The notes: generated by a model from the letters alone, not told the origin. A stretch of 64,000 nt of DNA from Petaurus breviceps papuanus (GCA_028583685.1 JAMXIF010001194.1:5560049-5624048); one strand, 5' to 3'. Counted from the stretch's first letter, positions 1 through 11,560 are shown. A program made the numbers and translations.

Positions 1-162
1 CTTCTTAGCTGCGTGACCCTGAGAAACCACTTAACCCTGTTTGCCTCAGTTTCCTCATCTATAAAATGAGCTGGAGAAGGAGATGGCAAAACACTCCAGT
101 ATCTTTGCAAGGAAACTCCAAATGAGGTCATGAAGAGTTGGACAGGACTAAAAAACAACTGA
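1..162 (+). mobile_element. Mar1-type SINE, 3' part
   Basis: The window opens inside a SINE. It reads from 'gcgtgaccctgagaaacc' through 'aaatgagctggagaagg' to a tail resembling 'gagttggacaggactaaa'. This is the 3' half of the marsupial tRNA-derived, RTE-tailed Mar1 family. The head lies outside the window. Confidence 0.8.
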
Positions 163-172
163 AATTACAGGC

Positions 173-395
173 GGTACAGCGGATAGGGACCTGGAGTTAG
201 AAAGACCTGAGTTCCAATCTAGCTTCAGATACAAGCTATGTGATCCTAGGCAAGTTACCTAACCTGTTTCTGCTTCAGTTCCTTCTACTAGAAGGTGGAG
301 ACTAATAATAGTACCTATTTATTAGGGTTGTACAGATCACATGAGATAATGTTTGTAAAAGAGTTTAGGACAGTTCCTGGCACATTGGGGTACTT
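173..395 (+). mobile_element. CORE-SINE (MIR/THER1 type)
   Basis: A tRNA-like head ('gacctggagttagaaagacc') is followed by the core ('gtgatcctaggcaagttacc') and a 3' end 'cagttcctggcacat'. It is diverged and nearly full length. Confidence 0.7.
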
Positions 396-614
396 GCTTC
401 CTTCCCTTTACTTTACAGGAGTTGGTACCTGATCTGTGCTTTGAAGCAAGATCCTAAGACATAAAGGTTGGAGGTTAAGCATGGGAGTCAGCCCTGGAGA
501 GAGAAGACATGGAATGTTGAGTCTGAGGAACAGTCTAAAGGACAATTTGGCTGGAACATGGAGTACATGAAGACAAGCTAGCTTTAGGAACCACTTTAGG
601 AAACAAGAAAGAGC

Positions 615-745
615 TCTATGTCCAGGGCCATAGGACCTAGGTTCATATCCCACTCTACCTGTGTGATGCTGGGCAAGTCACCTTACCTCTGTGGCCCCGT
701 TTCCCCCATGTGTAAAATGAGGTCTTAGGACAATAGCAATGGTGA
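615..745 (+). mobile_element. CORE-SINE fragment (MIR type)
   Basis: It contains 'gtgatgctgggcaagtcacc' and 'tgtaaaatgaggtctta', the MIR core. Both ends are missing. Confidence 0.6.
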
Positions 746-999
746 GTTGATAAACATTTAACAGACAGATCTCCAGAAACACTTTTAAATTTAATCTATA
801 TTATCATCATTTTCCACCACTTCTTAGATCTAGAATCCAATAAAATAATAAAAATAAGCCTTGAGTTGTAGCATTTGCCAATTTCTGAGTAAATGCATAC
901 ACTGAAAATTTAACAATCAGCTCTTTTGATCTAGTTTGAGCTTGCTACATTTCACCCCTGGCCAAAAAGATTTCTAATATTCTTTCTGGCTATAAATCT
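746..999. other. Unassigned AT-rich DNA
   Basis: No open frame, repeat family or RNA is recognised in this stretch. Confidence 0.4.
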
Positions 1000-1850
1000 A
1001 TGACCGTATAAAATGTCAGGTAAGTTAGTTCAGAGCCAGGATAAGAAGTTTTTATTTTATTCTAGAGGCATTAGAAGTTTTGTGAGCTGATGAGTAATCT
1101 GAACACTTAAGATCATTAAGAATATTAATTTGGCAACTCTGTGAAGGATGGACAGGACACATGAGATAGATTATGGAATCATAATGACCAATTAGGCTAT
1201 TTCTGTAAACTAGATGGGAGGTGATGAGAGGCTGACCTTAGGTAGTGACTGGTGAATGAAGAAAAGGGGAATGACTCAACTTATCTATGGAGATATAATC
1301 AATAAGTATTGATACGTAATTGGATATATGGGGTGGGGAAGAAGAAAAATTGAAGGATGAATCTAATGTTATAAATCTGGATGGATGGAAAGATGGTATT
1401 ATCTACAAGAGAAAAAGGGAACTTGGGATTTTGAGAAAGGGAAGATGGGTTATGCTTTATTTATGTCAAATTCAAAATGTAGATGGGATATATAAGTGAA
1501 GATGTCCACCCAGGAGCTAGCAATGCAGGTCAAGAGTTCAGGAGAGAAACCAGAACTAAATTTAGGAGTCATATGGAGATGATAATTGAACCCTGGGGAG
1601 TTGATGACACCATTGGGAGAGTATGTATTGAGAAGAGAAGGGATGCTGTGGGGAGATTTTGAGGTGTTGGAATAACAGGGAAGAAGGAGCATATGGCAGA
1701 TGGTCTGTTTTCTCAGCTAAGTAGATTCTCTGCTGAGAGTGGCTGGGGAAGAAGGCCACCATGTAAGCAGAATAGAAGAGTAAAGAAAAGGCATGGAGTA
1801 GCTCTTGTGGGAAGTATGATAGAAAATCAATTAGATACAAATAAAAAGAT
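1000..1850 (-). mobile_element. LINE L2 fragment, reverse transcriptase region
   Basis: The plus strand reads as antisense L2: 'tattctagaggcattagaag', then 'gataattgaaccctgggg' and 'gtatgtattgagaagagaag'. These match the L2 ORF2 antisense pattern seen in several better copies in this window. Open frames on the minus strand here are decayed ORF2. It is old, with many differences. Confidence 0.65.
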
Positions 1851-2535
1851 TTCCATGAAGCAGTGAGGGGTTGATTGGGAAGAACTGGTGTACATTCTTA
1901 GTGGACCCAGCTGGCATAGTTATAAGACTTTCTCCATCAGCATTCAATAGCATAAGTAGGAGCATGGTGGAGGCAACTCAAGGTTGGGCTCTAATAAAGT
2001 AGAATTAAGGGACTCAATGATTAAAAAAAAAGTGTAGGGTATAGATGAATTGATCCACTACAAGGTCAAGAACAATGAAAGGAAGAAATAGAGGCTAGAG
2101 TAAGGGTGACAGACTGAGAGAACAAGAATGGGTAGACATATTGTATATTATGGTGAGGACAGAAGGTTGTTTTAGGAGGAAAATACAGCAAATGGACAAG
2201 TGGAACTGAGGTTATACCCAAAGATAGAAATTACAGGTTTCAAAATGATAACAGTAGCACAGTTATAGGTGATGGTGAGATCTCAGACATGACCATCCCT
2301 ATGAGCAGTTGAGATGGATGAAAGATATGTTCAGATTTGAAGACAATGATGAACTGAAGGACCAGGGTGTTTTAGGAGACAATAATGTGGTTAATTAAGT
2401 CTCTGAGTGTGTGGGGAGGGGAGGTTGGGATGGAGAAGAAGACTATGACCTTGCTATGGAACTCCTTGAGAAAATAGGGAGAATGAGCATGGGGTATTGA
2501 ACTTCTGAAAGTGTTATGGTAGAAGCTGAATGACA
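1851..2535. other. Degenerate, purine-rich, possibly L2 continuation
   Basis: The base bias (G/A-rich plus strand) resembles the flanking antisense L2, and the block may be its 5' continuation. No individual motif is clear enough to assign. Confidence 0.3.
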
Positions 2536-2536
2536 A

Positions 2537-2990
2537 TCTACAAAGAATTTCCCACCTGCTAATGTCCTCCCTTCTCCCCTTTCCTTGTATCTCTTTTCTA
2601 TTCATTCAATATATGTCTATGCATATGTTTCCTCCCTGATAGAATGTAAGTTCCTCGAGGGCAGGGATTATTTCATTTTTGTCTCTGTGTCCCCAGTGCC
2701 AGCACAATATTTCTTTTTTTAAATTTTTTATTTCTTTTTATTTTTTTTTTAAAGCAATTGGGGTTAAGTAACTTGCCCAAGATTACATGGCCAGTTTGTG
2801 TGTGTGTGTGTGGGGGGGTGGTGTGGGTGTGGGTGTTAAGTATCTGAGGCCGGAACCTGTCCTGGATCCTCCCAACTCCGGGACCGGTGCTCTTACTGCG
2901 CCACCTAGCCGCCCCCAGCACAATATTGCACATAGTGGCTTGTACTTGGCAAATCATAATAAATTTTTGTTTATTGATTGGTTGATTGTA
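2537..2990 (+). mobile_element. L2 3' end split by a SINE
   Basis: A 3' end of L2: 'gaatgtaagttcctcgaggg', 'tccccagtgccagcacaata', then after the SINE 'gcacatagtggcttg' and an AATAAA-like end. The L2 runs 2537-2711 and 2928-2990. It was interrupted by the SINE at 2712-2914, which duplicated 13 bp of it. Confidence 0.85.
2712..2914 (-). mobile_element. WSINE1-type SINE with internal (TG)n
   Basis: Antisense SINE: a T-rich run, 'aaagcaattggggttaagta', then a TG/GGGTG-rich insert at 2797-2840 and 'gtatctgaggccggaacc' before 'gcgccacctagccgccc'. It is flanked by the 13-bp target duplication 'ccagcacaatatt' (2699-2711 and 2915-2927), which proves retrotransposition into the L2. Confidence 0.9.
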
Positions 2991-3019
2991 GATGGGTTCC
3001 TGTATTCAGAGGGAGGTTG

Positions 3020-3250
3020 AGCTATAGAACAACAACAATAATAACAACTTACAAACCTCTTTCCTCACAACAATCCTATGACATAGGGAGCATGTTATCA
3101 TTATCACAGATGAGAAAAATAGGATTCAGAGATGCTAAGTGATATTTCTAGGGAAGCACAGCCACAAAACAGCAAAGCTGAGACTTGAACCTAGATTTTT
3201 TGACTTCACAAAACTACCTTCTCTCAATTCTGAGATTTTATGATTATTTT
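3020..3250 (-). mobile_element. CORE-SINE (MIR/THER1 type)
   Basis: The antisense core 'cacagatgagaaaaatagg' and 'gacttgaacctagatttttt' follow 'cctcacaacaatcctatgac', the 3' part of a CORE-SINE read backwards. Confidence 0.65.
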
Positions 3251-3254
3251 TAAT

Positions 3255-3365
3255 GAACATCTACCATGTACCCAGACTTGTGATAATCTCTAGGAGAGTT
3301 GCATGAGCCATATAAGACACAACTTCTCAAGGATCTTATAATCTAGTTGGGGAAACAAGACTGAC
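3255..3365 (-). mobile_element. L2 3' end fragment
   Basis: The antisense L2 tail pattern 'catgtacccagacttgtgat' and 'tcaaggatcttataatctag' is recognisable but diverged. Confidence 0.5.
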
Positions 3366-3394
3366 CCATATTACTAGAACTACTTATAATCATA

Positions 3395-3585
3395 GGATAA
3401 AAGATCAATACCTGGAAGGTTCTTATAAGGCATCTAGTTGAACCCCCTCATCTTATAGATAAAGAACTTAAACCCAGGTAAGTTGTCCCAGGTCAAATAG
3501 GTCATAAGCAGCAGAGCCAGGATTTGAACCCAGATCCCTTGATGCCAAATTTAGCTCTTTCCACTGTACCACCTAGCAAGAGCTA
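3395..3585 (-). mobile_element. MIR-type SINE
   Basis: It contains 'gcatctagttgaacccccts'-like sequence followed by 'gagccaggatttgaaccca' and 'tttccactgtaccacctag'. This is the antisense MIR core and head. Confidence 0.65.
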
Positions 3586-3623
3586 GACTGTCTGATAAAG
3601 GCTATGGTAATACACAAAGGGAA

Positions 3624-3880
3624 CAATTAGATGGCACAGTAGATAGAGTGCCAGATCTGGATTCAAGACCCATCTTTCCAAATTAACATCTGGCCTTGGG
3701 CACTTACCAGCTATGTGACCCTGGGCAAGTCACTTAACCCTGTTTGCCTCAGTATCTTCATCTGTATAAAAATGAACTGGAGAAGGAAATAAGAAAACAC
3801 TCTAGCATCTTTGCAAAGAAAAACCCCCATTGGGGCACATAGAGTTGGACATGACCTAAAATGACTGAACTACAACAATG
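3624..3880 (+). mobile_element. Mar1-type SINE, near full length
   Basis: Head 'agatggcacagtagatagag', middle 'gtgaccctgggcaagtcact', 'aactggagaaggaaat' and tail 'gagttggacatgacc' then 'gactgaactacaacaa' are in the correct order. Confidence 0.85.
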
Positions 3881-4024
3881 TATGAAGATTTCAAATGAGG
3901 AAGAGATAAAGGTGGATTAAATAGTCAGAAAATGTTTTCTAGAAGAGATAATCTAACCTTCTTTTCTCTGAACTAATTTGAGAAGAGTTATCTAATGCAT
4001 CCCTCAGAAATCTTCTATATTAAA

Positions 4025-4890
4025 TGAGGACGCCATCATCCTTCCAGAAACCCAAGCTTACTACCTTGGTCATAATTGACACTTCCCTCTCCTTGATGGC
4101 CAGTCCCCTCACAGCTCCCCAGTATCCAATCAGTTACTGCATCTTCTGGATAGAGCACAACTACCCTCACTACCTGCTCTCATATTGATTACTTTCTCTC
4201 TTCTCCCATGACCACTATTCTGGTCCTCATTTCCCCATTACTGTACCACATCAATGACCTCCTAATTGTTCTTTCTGCTTTCAGTCTCCTTTCTCTCCAG
4301 GCCATCTTCCACATAGCTGTTATACTAATATTCCTCAGAAATGATTCTGAACCTGTCACTCCCCTACTCAAAAACATGTGTGTGTGCACACAAGCACACA
4401 AACACACACACATACACAAACACACAAACACACACAGTGGCTCCTTATTGACTTTAAAATAAAGCACCAAGTTCTACATTTGTATGTTAAAGCCCTAAAT
4501 AATCTGCTTCTCATCTACATTTTCAAACTTATTTATTTATTCTCTGTCAGAGATTCTTGAACAGAAATTCTTGTTCTAGCCAAAGCGGCCTGTTAGCTAT
4601 TCCCGAACTCAACCCCATCTCCGATGGCTTCTCTTTGCTGCCCCAGTGTTTGAATTGTATTCTTGCCTTACTTCCATCCCTTAGAATCTCTAGTTGCCTC
4701 CAAGGTTCAGTTCATGGGAAACATGGTGCCTTTCCTCATGTTCCCAGTTGTTAATGCTCTCTCTCTTCTGCAGTTCTTTGCATTTACTTATCTGGTGACA
4801 TGCACTCCCAAGGCCAGAGACTTTTGTTTTTCTATCCCTAGCACCCAGCACAACGTTTTTCACATAGTAGCTGTTTAATAAATGTGAATT
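4025..4890 (+). mobile_element. LINE L2, 3' 0.9 kb
   Basis: L2 ORF2 C-terminal sequence and 3' end in order: 'cataattgacacttccctct', 'gaacctgtcactcccctact', 'agtggctccttattgacttt' and a terminal 'cacatagtagctgtttaata'. A (CA)n tract (4376-4436) has expanded inside it, where other copies read straight on. The coding frame is decayed. Confidence 0.8.
4376..4436. repeat. (CA)n microsatellite inside L2
   Basis: An imperfect CA/TG tract, with 'acacacacatacacaaacac', separates two L2 stretches that are adjacent in other copies. Confidence 0.85.
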
Positions 4891-4964
4891 GAATTGAGGG
4901 GCAGAACTGTAGTTAATGAGAAATTCTGACTTTTCTGTGTCTTTTGGAATGATAAAGAGGGAAA

Positions 4965-5213
4965 AATCCATTTATATAGTGCCTACTACAGGCATTATGC
5001 TAAGCATTTTACAAGGATTATCTCATTTGCTCCTCACAACAACCCTACAAGAGAGGTATTGTTTTCATTTTACTGTTGAGGAAACTGAGGCCGAAAGAGG
5101 ATAAATAACCTGCCCAGGGTCACAGAACTAGAAATTTAATTCAAGTCTTCATGAGAACCTCACAGAGGCTTCATAGAGCCCAGTGCTCTATCCTCTGTGC
5201 TACCTGCTGCGTC
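4965..5213 (-). mobile_element. CORE-SINE (THER1/MIR type)
   Basis: The antisense 3' end 'tttatatagtgcctactaca' leads into 'ctcacaacaaccctacaag', 'gaggaaactgaggccgaaag' and a head ending 'gctctatcctctgtgctacc'. It is nearly full length. Confidence 0.75.
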
Positions 5214-5439
5214 CAGAACAGGACATATTGCCCCTTATTTGTTGGTTTCTGGGAGTAATGATAATTAAGCAGAGGCTCTCTTGATTACTCTTCTTCCTCA
5301 ACTTAAACACCATAAGCCACTGTTGGCTTGGAGACAGATGCCAATAGTTTCAGTTTTACTGACCGTGAAAGCTGATGAGTTGTTCATAGGAATGTAATTT
5401 CGGAGAGAAGAAAGGATGTTGGGACTGAAGTTAGAAGTC
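5214..5439. other. Unique sequence
   Basis: No repeat family or conserved frame is recognised. It lies between a SINE and an L1 end. Confidence 0.4.
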
Positions 5440-6235
5440 TAAGGCACAGCCACATGAAAAAAAAAACATTCCAAATCACTAATGATAAGAGAAATACTAA
5501 TCAAAATAAGCCTAAGTTTTCACCTCTCACCCTGCGAACTGTCAAAAATGACCAAAATATGGCAAGTCAGTGTAGGGTTATAGGAAGGTAGACACACTGA
5601 AACATCTTTAGGAGAGCTGTGACAAAGCACGACCATTTTGGAAAGTAATTTGGAATTATGCAAATAAAATGACTAAAATGTCTATACCCTTTGAATTAGA
5701 GACTCCATTATTGTGCTTATACCCCAAGGGAGTCATGAAGAATAAAAAAAAAAAAGTCCCCATATACTCCAAATTATTTACAGTAGCACTTCTTGTGATC
5801 ACTAAGAATTGGAAACAAAGTATATGTTCATGAATTGGGGAATGAATAAACACATTATGGTACATGAATGTATTCGAATATTAGATTTCTTACATTGCTG
5901 TAAGAAATTATGAGTGGGATGCATACAGAGAAACATGGAAAGAGCTATATGAAGTGAGACAGAGGGAAGTAGGCAGAGCCAAGAAAACCACGTACAGAGT
6001 AATTACAATGTAAATGGAAAGACTGGTGACACACCAAAAACTTAAAAGTAAATGTAGCAAAAGTATAAAGATCAAGTGGGACGTGAATGAAAAGATGCAA
6101 GAAGACATTTCCAACCCAACCCTCCGTGGAGGTGGGAGGTTCCCAGGTATTGTACATTGGATATATTTCCAGACTTTCTCAGTATATCAATCAGCTGTGC
6201 TCCCTTTTTTTTCTCTAATTTTTTTTATATGGTTG
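5440..6235 (+). mobile_element. L1 3' end, 5'-truncated
   Basis: Typical marsupial L1 3' sequence: 'aatcactaatgataagag', 'gaattggaaacaaag', 'ttggggaatgaataaacaca' and 'gtaagaaattatgagtggga'. It matches the better preserved L1 at 44715-45385 in the same order. Confidence 0.75.
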
Positions 6236-6269
6236 GTGGTGTTGATGTTGTTATTAGTGGTATTAATGC

Positions 6270-6505
6270 TGTTGTTCAGTTGTTACAGACTCTTCATGAC
6301 CCCATTTGGGGGTTTTTGGCAAAGATACTTGAGTGGTTTGCCATTTTCTTCTCTAGCTCATTTTACAGATAAGGAACTGAGGCAACAGTGACTTGCCCAG
6401 GGTCACATAGCTAGTGAGTGTCTCAGGCTGGATTTGAGCTCAGGAAGATGAGTGTTCTTGACTCCAGGCTAGGTAGGCCATCCACTGTGCCACCTAACTG
6501 CCTGG
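6270..6505 (-). mobile_element. Mar1-type SINE, near full length
   Basis: Antisense order: 'ttgttcagttgttacagact', 'cttgagtggtttgccatttt', 'tgacttgcccagggtcacat' and the head end 'actgtgccacctaactgcc'. Confidence 0.85.
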
Positions 6506-6639
6506 TCTATTTGATACATAAGATGGCTCTCAAGGAGGGGATATGTGGGATTCTCTTATGATGTAAGAAACAGAAAATATTCATTTAAAAGTGTCTTTAA
6601 AAAGTCTAGAGCATGAATCTTTTCTTTGGTACCAGCCTG

Positions 6640-6945
6640 TAGTAGTTGAAGGGAGCATTAGATTTGGAACTAGGAAACCTTGGTTTGAATCCTAACTCTG
6701 CCATGTAGCGTCTGTGTAACCTTGGGAGTTACTTACTTCCTTTGGTTCTTTGTTCCTTAAATGTAAAATTAAGAGGTTGGATTAGATAGATGACCTCTCG
6801 GGTCCCTTCTAGCTTTACATCTATGATCACAAGCAAATCACTTCACCTTTCTGTCCTTCAGTCTCCTCATCTGTAAAACAGGGCTGATTATATTTATAAT
6901 ACTTATGTCCCATGTTTTTCTGGGGGAAAAGGCTTTGTAAACAAA
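6640..6945 (+). mobile_element. Two adjoining CORE-SINE fragments
   Basis: The first (6640-6830) has head, core and the 3' end 'gacctctcgggtcccttct'. The second (6831-6945) begins in its core ('gcaaatcacttcaccttt') and ends 'ggctttgtaa'. Both are MIR/THER1 type. Confidence 0.65.
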
Positions 6946-7139
6946 CATCAGAGTGAGTGAGTCATGATTTCTACATGTACTTTGGAAAAGTCTTTTGGCT
7001 TTGTGTTGTTCTTTTCAGCCACAGACACTATTTGTATCAGTATTCTCAAATGAGGACACTGAGAACTTGATATATTTTGAAACTGAAGACCAGGATGTCT
7101 GAAGGATGGGAGAATAATTAGCAAGTTCATGAATTCTTT

Positions 7140-7570
7140 CTCTGCTAACCCAATACTTCAAGTCCAATGTTGAATACTAAGTGGTTTAAGTCATGCTTTC
7201 TGTTTTGTTCAGGGATGTTCTCATAGGCCCTACACCCCCTTTTGTGAAATCCAAGCATTGCTTCATTTATTAATGGTCACTAAGGGCCCATAAATAGGTC
7301 AGAACTGGTCAGATAGCATGGCTTGGCTGAGGCCCTCTTCTGATGCCTCATCGTGGCTTGGATGTGAACCTGGCCTGTCAAATGCCACACCAAAGAAGGC
7401 CAAACTCTGTCAGGCCCTGCAAAGCTGGAAAAGCTTTGGGTAAAAGCCCAGAAATAAAGATGTGTCTGTCATCTAAGGACAAGTCTAGCTAAGTGCAGAG
7501 AAGCTCATCACTAGAAATTTGGTCATCAGGTGACCAACTTTGTTGGTCAAAGCAGCTCATGAAAACTTCA
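7140..7570. other. Unique sequence
   Basis: Non-repetitive DNA with mixed composition. I see no conserved frame, splice-like exon or RNA. It contains a perfect 8-bp inverted repeat (TGACCAAC/GTTGGTCA, 7531-7549), which is expected by chance at this length. Confidence 0.5.
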
Positions 7571-7755
7571 TACTAAAGCCTTATAGTGGTTGTGATCTGC
7601 ATTGGCAGAGGGAGCCTCCACACTCAAAAAATCCCCCAATCTTTTGATATATTGAAGAGACAACACAATACAATGGAAAAGTTCTGGATCTGGAATCAGG
7701 AGAGCCAGAGGGCCTCAGTTTACATCCTGGTCTCTGTCACTTGTTCATCTCCTTC
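7571..7755 (+). mobile_element. SINE fragments
   Basis: A tail 'tgatctgcattggcagaggg' matches the SINE tail also seen at about 34150. It is followed by a MIR-type head/core ('gttctggatctggaatcagg'). Confidence 0.5.
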
Positions 7756-8885
7756 ACTGGTTCCATACCCAGTCATACTCCTGAATTGCAGGTATCCCCC
7801 AAGGCTCTGTGCTGGGACCCCTCCTCTATATTTTCTCATTTAGTGATCTCATCAGCTCCCATGGGTACAATTATCATCTTTACAAAGAGGATTCCAAGAT
7901 CTACATATACATAGCTAGCAGAACTTATTAGCTTTCCCCTAAACCTTTTTATATTTTCCAATCAACCAAAGGCACCACCTTCCTCTAAGTAACTCTGGCT
8001 TATAATCTTGTCATCCTCAGTTCCTTATCCTTATTCGCCCCCCATAGCCACTCTTTTGGTCATGTCATTTCTCCCTTCACTACATTTCTCATAGTCATCC
8101 CTCTCTCTCCACTGATACTACCCCAATCCTGATTTAGTATCCCATCAGTTCTTGCCTACACTATGACAGTAGCTTTCTAACAAGTCTCACTGACTCAAGT
8201 CTATCCGCACTCCAGTCCCTCACCCTCTCAGCTTCCAGGGTGATTTTTCTAGATCATAAATTCTACGGTGTTACTGCCCTACTTAAGGACTTCCAGTCTT
8301 TCCCCATTACATATATAATCAAATATAAATTCCTCTGTTTGGCTTGTAAAACCCTTCCTTCTTGTTGTTAATGTTGTTGCTTGTCTTTCATTCTCAAAGA
8401 GGACCCATTACACACTAACCTGGCCCTTTGCTACCTTTCCAGAGTTCTCATGCCTTACTCCTCTCTACACACTCTATAATACAGTGATACTGACCTACTC
8501 ACAATTCCTTACACAAAACATCCCATCTCCCATCTCCAAGCCTTTTCCTTGGCTGTTCCCTTTGCCTGGAATGCTCTGGCCCCATCACATCTATTTCTCA
8601 GTTTCCCTGACTTCCTTCAGGACTCAGCTCTAATCCCAACTTCTCTGGAAGACTTTTTCTGGTGGAAGTCTCCCAGCTGCTAATACCTTCCCCATTCAGA
8701 TTATCTCTGTGTATTCTGTCTATATCTTGCCTATGTCTAAATATTGATATGTTGTTTCATGCATTAGATTGTATACTCCTTGATAGCAAGAACACCGTAT
8801 ATATTTTTTTCCCTTTTCTTGGAACTCCCAGTGTTGAGCAAAATATCGGACACACAGTAGGCACTTAATAAATGCCTGTTGACTG
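7745..8885 (+). mobile_element. LINE L2, 3' 1.1 kb
   Basis: L2 ORF2 and 3' end in order: 'tcccccaaggctctgtgctg', 'agtgatctcatcagctccca', 'gtgatttttctagatcataa', 'gcctggaatgctctggcccc', 'cacacagtaggcacttaata'. A short piece of another SINE (8357-8405, 'cattctcaaagaggaccc') interrupts it. This is among the longest L2 copies here, and its frame is decayed. Confidence 0.85.
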
Positions 8886-9097
8886 TTGACCAACTTGCTA
8901 CCTGAGCAACTTTAAGAAAATAACTTAAACCTTCTGGGTCTCTTTACTTCATCTCCAAAACAAGAAAGCTGGAGAGCAGAAGGCAGGACTAGAGAGACAA
9001 ATGAGACTTGATTACAGAACCACGAAAATGGGTAAGAGCTGCATAGAAGAGCAAATTTAGTGAGGAAAATTAATTTTAATGCTGTCATTTGATTTTT

Positions 9098-9259
9098 TTT
9101 GTTTTGGTTTTTGGAGGTGGAAGGAAGGGCAATTGGGGTTAAGTGATTTGCCCAAGGTCACGTGGCTAGTAAGTGTTAAGTGTCTGAGGCTGGATTTGAA
9201 CTCAGGTCCTCCTGACTCCAGGGCTTGTGCTATATTCACTGTGCCACCTAGCCACCCCA
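9098..9259 (-). mobile_element. WSINE1-type SINE
   Basis: The antisense SINE 'gggcaattggggttaagtga' runs to 'gtgccacctagccacccc'. It is flanked by a 15-bp target duplication 'tgtcatttgattttt' (9083-9097 and 9260-9274). An RNA polymerase III-derived tRNA-like head lies at the right end. Confidence 0.9.
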
Positions 9260-9289
9260 TGTCATTTGATTTTTAGTACTAATCTGTAA

Positions 9290-9719
9290 TCCTCCTTTTT
9301 CTTTTGGCCTAGCTCAAAAGAGACTTCTTCCATTCTAGCTAAGGAATGCAATCTACTCCAGCCCCCCAAGGCATCTACCTAGACTGGGACCCTTGCTTTT
9401 GTTTGCCCCTTGTCTTCCACACATGTGTCCCTTTGTCCTTACTACTCCTCTCATCAAGATTTGGGGTCACCTGGTCTAGAAGCCAGTAAAAGCCTGGTTG
9501 AGAAAGCTTATGTTTTTCTGGCCAAGTTAGCTAGAGGCAAGCTGGGTTTCACAAACCAGCTAACATTCCATTCCCTCAGTGTGAGAGAAGGGATAGTCAG
9601 TCACATTTGAAAGCCATTTTCCTAGCTATAGACTGATTTGTCCCACCTGAGGATTAGTCATACCCCTCTCAACAATAAAATAATGAGGAGGAGCTGAGGA
9701 CTCTTGGCCCACCTGCTCA
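9290..9719. other. Unique sequence
   Basis: No repeat is recognised. The longest plus-strand frame (66 codons from 9410) shows no similarity I can name. Confidence 0.45.
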
Positions 9720-10310
9720 TTAAAATGTTTACTAATTGGAAATTACCAAGGTAGGTTGTAGTGGCAACCACACTGGCATACCCAGGATGACTGCTAGTGC
9801 AGGTGCTTAGATCTGCTTTACTAGGAAAGATAGCAGTTTAATGGGTCAACGATCTTTTAAAATTATATTCACTAGTTCAGGGGAAAAGTCAGCACCCTGA
9901 AATTCAGAGAAAATATAAACAGAGAAAATACAAGCAGAGGAATAAAGACCAACAGTCAGGGCTCTGACTGCCTGAATCAACTATATACTTTATATACATC
10001 CCTGGCTTGAGAGAGCCTTTACATCTAAGCAGTCGAGGAGCTCTGAACATACAGCCACTCAGAATCTTGATCAGGAAATCACAAGATCTTTCTCATAAGT
10101 GAGCCCCCAAAACAAAATATCAACTCAGAGTATATATACACTTCTCAGAGCCAGACATATCACAACCTGTGACTCAGTGCCTAATTAGATATTAGCAAAA
10201 GGTGTGAAAGCCTTCCTACAAACAAGCCTCCCCTAAAGAAGCTTAGTGGGCTCCACGTGAGGCCTATTAATGAGTGGGGAAGATCTTAAATCCCATTAAT
10301 ATTACAGAGG
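9720..10310 (-). mobile_element. Possible LTR-derived block
   Basis: Read on the minus strand, this non-SINE, non-LINE block has a TG-like start, TATA-like stretches and a T-rich run with 'tctttattcc'. Its style resembles a retroviral LTR or adjoining leader. I cannot fix its ends or family. It is old and broken if real, and could instead be unrelated unique DNA. Confidence 0.3.
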
Positions 10311-10489
10311 TCCAAATGATGTACTGTAGGGTCAGTCAGAAGGAAGACACACCTAGGTATCAAACAGTCAACCATCTCTCTGGGTCGTTAGTGCAAATAT
10401 AAGCATGCCATTGACCTGTCCTGTATGAAAAGATCACATGCCCTATAGATATTATACTCAGAGAAATGGTCTCATTTTATTGGTTAGTT

Positions 10490-10765
10490 AAATTTTATGT
10501 GGATTAGGCTAAATGTCAGGAAAAACTTCTAAGAATTAGAGCTGTCCACAAGTGGGATGGGCCACCTTAAGAGGTGATGGGCACTCCCTCCTGAGGGGTC
10601 TTCAAGGAAGTGAAAGTTGTCTTATCATTTGCAGTTGTGTTAGAGCAGGGATCCCTTTCATGTGTGTCCACTGGCTGGCTTCTGAGGTCCCATCCAACTT
10701 TCAAGCTCTGTGACCCTGTGAGTAAATAGGTTACTTCAAAAGCTTCTGGCTCTCAATCTATGATC
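10490..10765 (+). mobile_element. CR1/L3-type LINE 3' end
   Basis: 'ggaaaaacttctaagaatta', 'gagctgtccacaagtgggat' and 'ctgaggtcccatccaacttt' are in the order of CR1/L3 3' ends. The same order appears in the copy at 57150-58165. Confidence 0.7.
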
Positions 10766-10849
10766 CTAAGTGTAATATATAAACAGTGAATGGTTGTTAG
10801 TTATTACCCTTTGCTTTAGAGATTTTTACTCTATTCACTCTCTTTCATA

Positions 10850-10912
10850 TATGTACATACACATATACACTTTGATATACATATATGTGTGTATATGTGC
10901 ATATATATTTTT
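10850..10912. repeat. TA/CA/TG-rich microsatellite
   Basis: Imperfect alternating purine-pyrimidine DNA ('acatatatgtgtgtatatg'). Confidence 0.8.
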
Positions 10913-10929
10913 ATGTACAAACTTAGAAA

Positions 10930-11390
10930 TGTATCATGTGGGTATAGAAAGAGAGAAATACTCACCTTGTTTATATTCTATACCAAATAGTCTGGGAAAG
11001 GTTAACTATTTTACTGTGCCTGTCTGTCAAAGTGAACCCTTTCCTCTTCTCCCAACAATTTCCTCATATTACCACTAAATTGGTGTTAGAATTTCCACCA
11101 GGCAACCGGGCACTCAGCTGTTAACTCACGGCTATGTATTCAATAGCTGTCCTCTCATGCCATACTGACCCTGTGGTTCCTCAGGAGAGAGCAGAGTGTA
11201 GCCTGCTAAGATTTTTTGAGCAAATAAAAGGCCTCTAGGGGCAAAGAAAGCCTCTATGTTCTGTTCCAGATGTGGGGGCATGTCAGCATAAAAACTTCCT
11301 GAGGAAGGTCCTTTATGTACTTTTTACACATTTTTCTCTTGTAGGGACTCAGTATATCCAAACATCAGCCGAGCAGTAAGCCTATGAAAA
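10930..11390. other. Unique sequence
   Basis: Non-repetitive, with a moderately GC-rich centre at 11095-11300. No convincing exon. It could be regulatory, but nothing in the sequence proves this. Confidence 0.4.
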
Positions 11391-11394
11391 AAAT

Positions 11395-11560
11395 ATCAAC
11401 CAAGTATCTGTCAAGTTCTTACTTTGTGTCAGGCCCTGAGAAATACAAGTAAAAAAGAATGAAATAATTCCAATTTTCAGTGAGCCTACATTTTGATGGG
11501 GTGACAAGACATACATATAAAATACATACAATATAAATATAAAGTTAGTGAATACAAATA
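11395..11560 (-). mobile_element. L2 3' end fragment
   Basis: The antisense L2 tail 'ttactttgtgtcaggccctg' is followed by 'gtgagcctacattttgatgg' and the A-rich 'atacatacaatataaatat' section typical of these copies. Confidence 0.65.

Noticed and set aside
7531-7549. A perfect 8-bp inverted repeat with a 3-base loop as an operator or hairpin
   Set aside because: About ten such repeats are expected by chance in 64 kb, and nothing nearby gives it a role.
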